This document shows, one piece after another, positions 22,890-32,800 of a stretch of DNA of 64,000 nucleotides (within the stretch, counting starts at the first letter, position 1; every line of letters begins with the position of its first letter). Below the pieces are notes generated by a model, which worked only from the letters and a program-made list of their open reading frames with translations, did no database searches and was not told the origin of the DNA. This DNA comes from Branchiostoma floridae (lineage: Eukaryota > Chordata > Leptocardii > Amphioxiformes > Branchiostomatidae). The stretch spans positions 4,025,769 to 4,089,768 of the forward strand of contig NC_049992.1 in NCBI RefSeq assembly GCF_000003815.2, read 5' to 3'. The translations under genes were made by a program, and so were the position numbers.

Positions 22890-23440
22890 TCTTCAAATCG
22901 ATTCAACTCCGTCGTTCCTGGACCGAATTACTTGAAATTTGGCACAAGGGTAGAGTGGGTCAATACCCAGGTGCTTTTTTCTCATTTTTTTCATATCTTC
23001 CTTTAAAATGATTTTATTCATGTTTTTTGCAATTTTTATGTACATTTTGCCCCCCTGTTCCCTGGTGTTACAGCCGAATGACCTAAAATTTGGTACAGAG
23101 GTGCCTTGATCATATGCCCACAAAATTCCAAAAACAATTTTGGCATACGGTACAGCAAAATGCTTAATTTTGGCATTTTTTGCCCCAGAAATGACATTTT
23201 TTGGCTCCTATTCCCCCATTTTACAACCAAATGACCTGAAATTTGGTATAGGAGTGCCGTCTACATATGCGCACATGAATTCATTGACACCTTTGGCATA
23301 CGGTACAACAAAATGCTTAGTTTTGGAATTTTTTGGCCATTGTTTGACCAAAAACGTACGCTTTTGGCTCCTGTTCCCTGGTCTTGTAACCAAATGACCT
23401 ACCTTTTGGTAAATAGGTGCACTAGATATTCATTCAAATG
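22890..23440. repeat. Diverged ~150 bp tandem repeat, four units
   Basis: Units share CCTGTTCCCTGG / TTACAACCAAATGACCTGAA / ATTTGGTA-AGGTGCC and occur at about 22915, 23057, 23208 and 23372. The units are diverged, so the array is old. Confidence 0.65.
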
Positions 23441-23669
23441 ACCCATGTATAATTTCTGGCATAAACCACTTCAAAATGATATATTTGGGTACTTTTTTTA
23501 GTAATTCTCCACTGGCCAGAGGGTCAACGACCTCAAGGTCGTTAACCTCTCCCACCTGAAGACAGCATGTGCACATGTCTATATATACTAGTAACTTGAT
23601 TAAAGAGGCAACCAATCACGTAGCCTGAGTCAACATCCCGAAGGGGATTGGCAGCCAATCAGTGAGCCC

Positions 23670-24420
23670 GGTGTTATCTGGATGAGTCCATTCTGGCACG
23701 GAGGGGGTACATATTTTTTAAATTCATCTTTGGACTGTTGATTATATAATGTCTCTCAATGGGAGTATTTTTGAACTGGACTATTTTGCAATTTTACATG
23801 GGGTGTACTGGAAGAGTCCATTCTTGCACGGAGGGGGGCATTTTTTAAAAATTTGTTTATGGACTTTGGTGATTTGATATGTCAAAGTGTTTCAGTGTGG
23901 TTATTTTTTGACTGGTCAACTTTGCAATTTTACATAGGTTGTGCTGGAAGAGTCGATCCTTACATGGGGGGATTTTTAAAATCCATTTTTGGGACTTTGG
24001 TGATTACGTCCAAGTCCAATTTTAGCGGATGTATTTTTGGACTGCACCACTTTACATAGGGGCATCGCAAAAAGAGTCCATTCTTGCATGGGGATGTTTT
24101 CAAATTTAGTTTTAGAAAGGTGATAATTCAATATTCCATTTTTAGTGGAAGTGTTTTTGGACTGGTCTATTTTACCCTTTCATGCCTTTTTTGCTTAGTT
24201 CAACCTTGACCATGTTTTCAGTGAGAGTATTTCTGGACTGGTCTATTGTGCAAATTCACATGGGGTGCACTGGGAGAGTCCATTCTTGCACTAGGAATTT
24301 TGTAAGATTCATTTTTGGGTGTCATTAAGTGTCATTAGTGGAAGTGACTTTTAAACAAAAGTGTTCGATTCTTGCACATGGGTGATTTTGGAATAGTCTG
24401 TTGTTGCATGGGGAGGGAGA
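23670..24420. repeat. Diverged ~130 bp tandem repeat, about six units
   Basis: Each unit carries GGAAGAGTCCATTCTTGCAC(GG), a T/A-rich part, TTTTTGGACTGGTC and TTGCAATTTTACATGG. Starts are near 23687, 23813, 23948, 24074, 24275 and 24395. Unrelated to the adjacent 150 bp repeat. Confidence 0.7.
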
Positions 24421-24544
24421 TGGCTGAAATATGCTGCATTTGCTCTCAAGCAAATGTCGGCCTTTCTAGTTGTGTATCTTTCTTTCATCAATTTAAAAAA
24501 AAAAGTACTCAAAGACAATCCAATCTATAGAACTGGCTAAAAAA

Positions 24545-24700
24545 TGAGATTACTTCCGGACATTTCAAGTGACATCCATCACTCTTCTTCGGCATCACTA
24601 GAATGAACTTATATTAAACCTATTCCTACTAGCGACGCAGTTTATTCTAATAGCGCTGAACAAAAGTGATGGATGTCACTTGAAAAGTCCAGAAGAAAAC
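24545..24700. mobile_element. Inverted-repeat element
   Basis: CATTTCAAGTGACATCCATC near the left and GATGGATGTCACTTGAAA near the right form 18-20 bp arms about 100 bp apart, with weaker pairing (TTCCGGA/TCCAGAAG) outside. There is no coding content. Confidence 0.55.
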
Positions 24701-24859
24701 CTCTGTTGTTTATCCAGTTGTAGAGGTTCAATTGCCTGTATCTGAACATTGGTGCTCTCCTAGAAAGATCCTCAAATAAAGACAAGGGATACACTACAGT
24801 TCAAATTTCAGCATGTTTTCTGAAGTTTTTCTAGCCAACATTACACAAAGATGGCTGAT

Positions 24860-25155
24860 AGAAAACACAGCCACAGAATGATTGGCGGACAGAGGTCATA
24901 TACGATAATGAGATTGTCAAAATGTAATTAAAAACATGTTCCATTGTTAAATAATGGACTGAACAGCCATAGTGATTGACCGACAGAGGTCAAATACGAT
25001 AATGAGATTGTAAAAATGCAATTACAAACATGCTCAATTGTTAAGTAATGGGAGAACAGCCGCACAATGATCGACTGAAAGGGGCCATATGCGATATTGA
25101 GAATGTCAAGATGGAAATATGAACGTGTTGGATTGTTAAATAATAATCGACAGAA
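24860..25155. repeat. ~96 bp tandem repeat, three units
   Basis: GATTG-CGACAGAGGTCATATA, GATAATGAGATTGTCAAAAT and ATTGTTAAATAATGG recur at about 24870, 24966 and 25061. Confidence 0.75.
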
Positions 25156-25717
25156 CAGACCAGGTTTTTCCACAAAAACAATGTCATTTCTGCAATGTCA
25201 AAGGTCAGCATAAAGAATACACAAAATGTTCCATATTTCAAATAAGTAACATATTGCACATGGTGTTCCATTTTCATCTCTTGAACAGGAATTAAAGATT
25301 GTCTAACACCATACTGCTATACAAATATATACATTTCACCTAACTAAATTCTGTTTTCAGAATTTCAATTTTCCAAATGTTTTGTCCGACCATTTCAATA
25401 CATGCTGAGTTTTAACTTACTTATTCTGAGCTTTCATATAACGTCCTTGTTCTGAGGTTGTGCTGGAACAAAAGTAAAGGATTATATCCTTAAGTACAAA
25501 ATACAGAGTTTGAAATAAAACTTTCACAAAGGGATAACTAATAAATATATGGCAGCACCTCCCTTAACTCCTTGAATAGGTAAAAGCATTATGTACATCA
25601 GTGTATTGTCAGGAACAGCCTTGTATTTCTATTTTCATAAGTCCATGGTACACATTATATATGGTCATTGTCAAAGTCATAAGAACGAAGCGGATGCCTA
25701 AAAATGGGTAAAGTTGT

Positions 25718-25802
25718 TACTCTCCAAGCAGAGGTTGAGTCGCGGAAATATATTAGTACAGTCGGGAAATTTACTGCGACTCAACCTCTGCTTGGAGACT
25801 AC
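25718..25802. mobile_element. CTCTCCAAGCAGAGG-family MITE, copy 2, with 8 bp target duplication
   Basis: The arms TCTCCAAGCAGAGGTTGAGT and ACTCAACCTCTGCTTGGAGA enclose about 35 bp. AAAGTTGT flanks both sides (25710-25717, 25803-25810), fitting a hAT-type element of only 85 bp. Confidence 0.8.
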
Positions 25803-25910
25803 AAAGTTGTGACACACCACTGGTAGTTTCACATGTGTGATCAGAGCTACATCAATGAAAGTTAGACATAAAAAAAATAAAATATGCCAAATAGCAGGAT
25901 GTAATAACAA

Positions 25911-26115
25911 TGTAAATGCAGAAATGTTCGCAGTGGATTAATGTTCGCGGTTTTTGCGGTGACCACTTTACCGCGAGCTAAAACCATCGCAAACAATTTT
26001 CTATTATGGTATTAGACTGCAGTCTATGGTGTTACCGTGAACTTAAAACCACCGCAAAAAGTCATTTTTTCCGCTACCAAGAAATTGAATCCCTGCGAAC
26101 TTAGATGCATTTACA
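25911..26115. mobile_element. Foldback MITE with TGTAAATGCA ends
   Basis: Ends TGTAAATGCA / TGCATTTACA, with GTTCGCAGTGG- and GCGGTTTT-type motifs repeated in both orientations inside. A related stretch (AATTTCGCAGTGACCAATCC) is at about 41945-41985. Confidence 0.6.
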
Positions 26116-26369
26116 GTAATAATAATAATATTGGGTGTATTTGCAGCCAGTAGGTACCAATGTGTTGATTAATGAGGCTGATTAACGTGGTCGAGTATAC
26201 TGGAAATGATTTTGACTTTCGAATATCATATCCAGTTGCTTGAGTAACTGCTATTTGGCCTATTATAAGAGCTTCAAAGGTAACAATGCAAGTCACGGAT
26301 AGTCTGTGTTGTACCGATCTATGCAAATGTAATCCAGCGAAGTGCTCTGCAAAACGTCAAATATTCCTG

Positions 26370-26935
26370 GGGGACTGCAATTGTACGTCATACGTCTGAG
26401 GGACTGTTCATTATATGTACAATAAATGTACAAGAAAGGTCTTCATTGAGTCGTTATACATCATACTGGTAGGAAAGTTCGTTTCATACATATCGTATTC
26501 CTGCGGGACAGTTCATTTTATATCGTGCTGTTACAAGACTGTTTGTCAGATGATGTGTCCCTACGGAATCGTTCATAACATACCAAGGGGGCTATAACTT
26601 AGTATAAGTTATAACGTCAACATGTAATGCCATACTGTTGCAGGACTCTTTGTTCGACGTTGTAATTCCACGGGACTGTACATTTTACATTGTGTTGCTG
26701 CAAGGCTGTTTGTCAGATGCTGTGCCCCTACGGGATCGTTCATAACATACCAAGGGGGCTATAACGTCAACGTAATAACTTACTAGTATACGTCATACTG
26801 TTGCTGAACTCTTTAGTCTTTGTTAAACGTTTTTATTCCATGGGACTGTTCATTATATGCCTTTCTCCCACGGGACTGTACATTTCACATTATTCTCCTG
26901 CGGGACTGTTCACTATACATCATACTCTTGGGGGT
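26370..26935. repeat. Irregular tandem repeat (GGGACTGTTCATT units) overlapping the ZDHHC stop
   Basis: The motif CGGGACTGTTCATTATAT and variants recurs eight or more times. A longer unit (ACGGGATCGTTCATAACATACC) occurs near 26565 and 26730. The last codons of the palmitoyltransferase gene lie within this array. Confidence 0.65.
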
Positions 26936-27746
26936 TGCTGATAGTCTGAGGGTCAGGTGCGGCCTGGCAGGGGCAGAGCCAGAGGAGGGGTTTACCCCGG
27001 CCGAACACCTCGGCTAGGAGCGCCATCTTGGGCTTGCGGGGCCTCTCTCTCTCCCTGCCGCGCTTCTGGATCTGTTCCACCGCCGTCTCGTCCGTAAAGA
27101 TGGCGGAAAGCTGGTCGCACATGATGGCCGAGACGAAGAGGCCGAACAGGATGGCTTCTATCGTGAGAATGACGGAGTGCACGACGCGCGTTTGCCTGCC
27201 TTGGTGGTCAATCTTACACCCCGGTCCCGTGCACTCGATGACCCAAGAGATGATGACCAAGAGGAGGGCGTAACAGCACGCCACTCCGGTGTAAAACAGA
27301 AACTGGATGAAAAATTTCTGGTTCAGCTCGCCCACGCAGTTATTAATCCAGGGGCAGTGGTGGTCCATGCGACGGATACACCGCCGGCAGATCTTACAGT
27401 GGTGCGCCCTGGGAGGGCGATACGCGTCGCAGCGAGCACACACCGTCCAGTCCTCCGCCTCTTTCTCAGACAGTTTTCTCTTCCCCGCCGAGCGAACGTC
27501 CGAGAAGTCGATGTTGTTGGCAGGGAGGGGCACGATACCCGGGTCCGAAAACACGGCTCGCAGGTGCGCTAGGGTCAGCAGAAACACGATGATGTTGAAC
27601 AGCACGACGTGAAAGGCGCCCCACAGGTTGGACGTCATGGTCGGGATCGCCAGGTGTCGAACCACGACGTAATCCGCGTAGATAACGGCGGCGTAAGTCA
27701 CGACGATGCAGATAATCCCGCACGGATCGGCCCGAAACACCGCCAT
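26913..27746 (-). CDS. DHHC palmitoyltransferase, ZDHHC3/7-like, intronless
   Basis: S-acyltransferase of Golgi/endomembranes that adds palmitate to cysteines of substrate proteins. The single ORF is 277 codons. Hydrophobic segments lie at about residues 10-30, 43-63, 148-170 and 188-211, giving the usual four-helix layout. The Cys-rich domain (CARCDAYRPPRAHHCKICRR) leads to DHHC at residues 128-131, with DPG at 68-70 and a TDE motif near 218. Residues 217-277 match the ZDHHC3/7 C-terminus in style (TDETAVEQIQK, then ...NPQEYDV). It starts about 40 residues later than the human proteins. The coding region is GC-rich against AT-rich flanks and lacks all introns, unlike vertebrate ZDHHC3/7, which suggests a retrocopy or intron loss. 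A possible acceptor (TTTGCAG) lies 11 bases before the ATG, so a non-coding 5' exon may exist. No repeat-mediated poly(A) end is visible. Confidence 0.9.
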   Translation of the reverse strand: MAVFRADPCGIICIVVTYAAVIYADYVVVRHLAIPTMTSNLWGAFHVVLFNIIVFLLTLAHLRAVFSDPGIVPLPANNIDFSDVRSAGKRKLSEKEAEDWTVCARCDAYRPPRAHHCKICRRCIRRMDHHCPWINNCVGELNQKFFIQFLFYTGVACCYALLLVIISWVIECTGPGCKIDHQGRQTRVVHSVILTIEAILFGLFVSAIMCDQLSAIFTDETAVEQIQKRGRERERPRKPKMALLAEVFGRGKPLLWLCPCQAAPDPQTISNPQEYDV

Positions 27747-29832
27747 CTTGCTTCCTTCTGCAAATTAGGCCCAGGGCTGGCTCTTCTAATATTTTTACTG
27801 CCTAAATATTTGCCATTCTACTGGAAAGTTACTTTAAAAAAAATACTATACCAAACTTCTTTTGAAATACATAAAATATCCATTATGATTATATTTGATT
27901 AGCCTTTTAGTATAATACTACAGGATTTATATGAATTGTCTACCTAGATTACAGGCATTGCAAATATACACACATAAGCCAGGCCTCCTGAGTGACAAAT
28001 TGACCGAAGGTAACCTCAGGGACTTGGTGATTCATCCTGCCACGCCTAGCAACGGCGGTTTTGCCGTCCCTGATCACAGACAGATGTGACTTTCACTTGT
28101 CTGTCACTCACTCCAGTCCAGCGCAGACTAATCTCCAAGCAGATCCTACGGTAGCATAAGATAGTATCAAAAGCTTGCAGAGGAGTGCTGGCATAGGAGT
28201 GTGTTTCACGGTCTTTCACTACAGGGCCAATGGACACCTCTTAAGGCTCTTGGCTATTTAATACTACACTCCTTGGCCAGTTTGGTACTATTTTATGTAC
28301 TACAATTTGCAGATTAAGCACCTACTACAGTGGCTAGCACTGGCCAGCGCATTGATATGGCTTTTGTGTCACGTTCTGAATACGATATAGCATTGCTATA
28401 TTGCCGATGAACCTATAAAGGGCCCATAAAGAAATCCACGTAAATGATGGTTTATACGAGTACATGTACTAGTATTTTTTTATGCCATCTCCAAGGAGGT
28501 TATATTTTAATCATAATTTTCAGTACCACTATGTGTTGTTGTGTATTATGTGTAGAAGACCAGAATAACTACTCTCCAATAACTAGACCTAGATTAATAC
28601 TACAGGATTCATATGAATCGTCGAGTAACTAGAGAATGCCTCAATGGATTTTGTTGAATGCTGCTAGGTCTTGATGAGACCTCGAAATGATTAGATTTTG
28701 GCCCTCTGGCGGCTGTACTGCAACATAACTTCCGGCTTTGATAACTACACATGTATACGTCTAGAAACTCAAAAGAACATTGAGAAATGCAGGGGCTTCG
28801 CCAAAGTGCATTTATTTACATGTTTGACTGGATTTTATATCAAAGTACATTAGACTGTGCAACCTGGATCTGTCTTAAAAGAACACTTATAAAGATGCAG
28901 CTAATTTATTAATTAGACTAATTAAGTTCTGATATATGTCATGTGTTCTACAGACTATCCTATCCCATTAAATACATACAAAAACGTTTTGACAATTTCA
29001 TTTTTACCTACAGCTAAACTTACAGGTTGAACAATAAGTATACTAATAGATCCCTAAATGTTTGGCCTGATGTGGCTTTGGTCCCCATGTGAGATACATG
29101 TATACCTAACTAATTTTACAACAACAAAATAGTACAACTAAAGAAATAACAACAACAGTAAACATGCACGGTATGCATTGTCACAACATTGCCCTACACT
29201 TAACAACAGTCAAAACTGTTAGCTTTAATGCTGAACTGTATACACTATAACTGACATTAAAACTGATGCACCCTCCTCCATGAAGTGCATGAAAAAGAAC
29301 ATCATAAGCCCCTAAAAAGTCCAACTCGTAAAGTTGTTTAGGAGGCAACGGGAATGGTAAAAAAATCACAAGTGACAGTGTCTGTTCGGGGGCAAGAAAC
29401 AGAAATGAGTTTATGTCTCCCATGTGTTTCGTGAGGTACCGGTACATTATATGTGAATTGTACGTGTAAGAAGTTAATTTTGAATGTTTGTTAGAATCAG
29501 ACCAATCTTTGCATCCACGAACAGAAATTTGCTTGTTGGGATTGAAAAAAATTTACTCCATCCATCCACCAAATCTCAAGTTCATGAGAAATTTCAAAAT
29601 GACAGATTTCACAATGAAAATCAACAACATAGGCTCCGAAACAAAACAAAAAATCTGACCCTGTAGATAGCCCTAGTCACAATTCAGTTAACCCTCTCCT
29701 AACTATCCCTGTAGCAAGTGTTTAACCCCTCCCTGCTAAGGGCACACCCATCTGTATTGCTGGTGTACTGATAGCAGCAAAATGTGTTCCTCTCATTCAT
29801 TGCATCCAGAATGAACCTACATCGCCTCTACG
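27747..29832. other. Intergenic, with dispersed repeat copy C
   Basis: No gene seen. At 28612-28750 a block (GAATGCCTCAATGGATT, GGTCTTGATGAGACCTCGAAATGATTAGATTTTGG..., CTTCCGGCTTTGAT) matches the dispersed repeat at 2590-2770 in opposite orientation. Confidence 0.5.
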
Positions 29833-32800
29833 TCATTGAAACTTTAGGGACTTTGCCAGGAGCGCCATGGACGCCATGTCTACGTTGCCATTGGTTCTTC
29901 CTAGTTCCTCGATGGCCTGTCGCCGTGGAAACCCGAGCTGCACAAGCTTGGCGATGTCTTCCTCGGGAAACGGCGCCTTCGGTGCCGTGCCTGACGCGGC
30001 TGGAGTTGAGGTCGCTGATGATGTGGTGCCGTTCACACTGTTAGAACTACTGGCTGCTGCACCGGACGGCCCTGGGAAAACAACAGAACAGGCTTTAGTA
30101 CATTGTTGTAAAGTTTCATCAGGTTGATACTACTCTCCAAGCAGAGGTTTGGCTCCGGCTGTATGCTGATTTTGCATGCAAGTTGCAACTATTAAAACTT
30201 GATTCAGTGCCAGATTTCATCCAGTTTTTATTGTTTTTCCATGGTGCAACTTATTAATATTAGGCAATGTTAGTTTCACATCATGTGTATGAGAAACACT
30301 CTGCTATTCCAATACAAACCAGCCAAGGCTTCCAGGCTTCATTCAGAAAACAAGGACTACCTATGTCCAGCATGGCACTGTTATTGGTGTTAACCTAGCA
30401 AGCCAAAGGATTCATCCAATCTGCCCTTAAAATACATGCACTCCACACGGCTTTCAATGCAAGGCATTCACGGGGTTAAAAAGAACAAACCACTTATTTC
30501 GTGGGTCTCCAGGCCTGATCCCTGTACTCTCCAAGCAGAGGTTAGGCCCCGGCTGTTTTTTTAACGTTTTTTTAGTCGTTTTTATCTGGCTTAGTATTTT
30601 TTTTATATCTTGCTGTGTCAAAACCTAAGCTGGCGCACTTCAAGAAAAACGACAAAATAGAAAGCCCGATAAAAACGACTAAAAAGACGTTAAAAACAGC
30701 CGGAGCCTAACGTCTGCTTGGAGAGTATGATCCCTACTGTTTTCTTGTACCTCCGATTCCGTGTTCTCTGAGCTTCCTGCCACTCGGACACTTGAATTTC
30801 AGCCACCAACAATGACTCATTCAACAAGTGCAAGAAATTATAGAACATTTACCTCATACCTCACGAGGAGTGCACAGTAACTTTGATTTTACTCGTACTC
30901 TTTTCTTGAATTTCCAGTGAAAAGGACTCTTGCACAGACTCAGCCAATTTCCTTTACTTTTTTTTCTATCATATACACTCCATTTAGGTTTGGGTTCTAC
31001 CCCCCCCCCCCCTTGGTAAATTTGAAAGTGTCCAAAGATGACATGTTTGCTACATGTAAAATGAATAAACGGATACTTCTGCTCGTTTGTGCAAGCACTA
31101 AATCTGCAAAATTAATACAATGTTACACAGGTTGGCTCTTTATATACAACCAGTGCACACACATACCATTTTGGTGATCTGTCAACTTTCTCAGGGCAAT
31201 ACTGAATGGTCCTACCTTGCTAGATACTCTTAGTACCTAGCTGTAGTGCATTTCAGAGAACCAGTTAGTATTGCCCTGAACGGACGGCTTCTAACTTGCA
31301 CCCGAAAATTTGGAGAAGGTGACAAACTGTCAACTGACCATCAGTAGGTGATTATGCATTGAGCAAAGAACTCTGTTACCTACAGTCCCTAACTTGTCTT
31401 TTTCATCTGTAACATACATCTGTAACATACAGATTGCAATATGCCAATAACCCAAGTAGTGACTTTTCTTACAACAAGTTTATTCTCAGGTCAAACATCA
31501 ATTTAGTATTTTACTTTTTGGAAACATGCAACTCTTTCTAACTATACCAGGAACTGAAAAATTGGCACTTTACAACCAAATATGACTATCACAACAGCAC
31601 AACATCATCATCAACAACAACAATAACAGCAATAGCTATCATTAAAATCATCCTGTAAGCTAACAGTAAGTAATAAATTTTAACAGTTTCAACTTGTTTA
31701 AGAACATGTAGAAAGTTGTAGAGCATGAAGACAGAAGAGCAAATGGAAAATAGTACAGGGTATGATATACATTAAGACGACTACTGTAAACAGAGAAGGG
31801 TCGTATACTACATGCAACAACTTCATGTACTGTGAACAGGAAACAGGTTTAAAGTCCTGTCCCGTATGGAGGCAAGCAATGTGTTTTCCAGCTTAGGTAC
31901 AGGTTTTATGTCCTTCAAACTAAAGCCCTAGAATAGGCTTCAGGCCATACTACTTTCATTTGTAGTCTCTCAGACTAAAAAAACAAAACAATTCTGAAGA
32001 GGTTAAAAACATGCTGATCAATAGAATTGTAATGTTTCTAAGACTTTCAAAACATAAACAATGCTGAAGAGGTCAAAAACTTGCTGATACACAGACATGT
32101 CAATGATGAAAGGTTTTATGTCCTTTAAAGCCCTAGAACAGGCTTCAGGCCATACAAATGTCATTTGTTGTCCCTCAGACTTTAAAAAAAACAATGCTGA
32201 AGAGGTTAAAAACTCGCTGATACACAGATCTGGCTTCGTGTCAATGATGGATGCTTAAGTGGATGCTACCTCAAGTCTGACTGTTTCCAAAATCTATCCA
32301 CTGTACTTGAGAAACTGTCATGATCTTGTATAATGCTAAAGAGGAATCTCAATATAAAAACAAAGTCTGGGGTAAAGTCTGTATGTTGGTATACAAAGTT
32401 TTTGTGAAGTAGATATAGTCAGATGCCAGTTTTCCTCCTGGCCCTCTCTTTTCATCTGTTCTGCTTGTCGAACGTTCGTTAAGAAATGCCTGCAAACCAA
32501 GATGATAAATTGGTGCTGCCTTATGATATGTCCTTCTAGTATGGCTGCTGCTATTTTCTTGCAGTCTTCTTACTTGGCCCGCCTACATCATTCTCTGTAC
32601 TTTTCCTCTTTTCTCCTCGGGCCGAAGTTTCCTCTCGTGAGTTTAGCTCAGCCAGTTCTGGAAGGACATAAAACCTGTGTCCATCATAGAGGTTTACAGA
32701 ACACCTGAGGCTATCAAAGGGCTTTACAGAACACCTGTATCATCATAGGGGGGTACAGAACACCTGCGGCCATCAAAGGGGTTTGCAGAACAATTGAGTC

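Noticed and set aside
27028-27902. ORFs on the plus strand opposite the palmitoyltransferase
   Set aside because: Shadows of the GC-rich ZDHHC coding exon; no conserved motifs.
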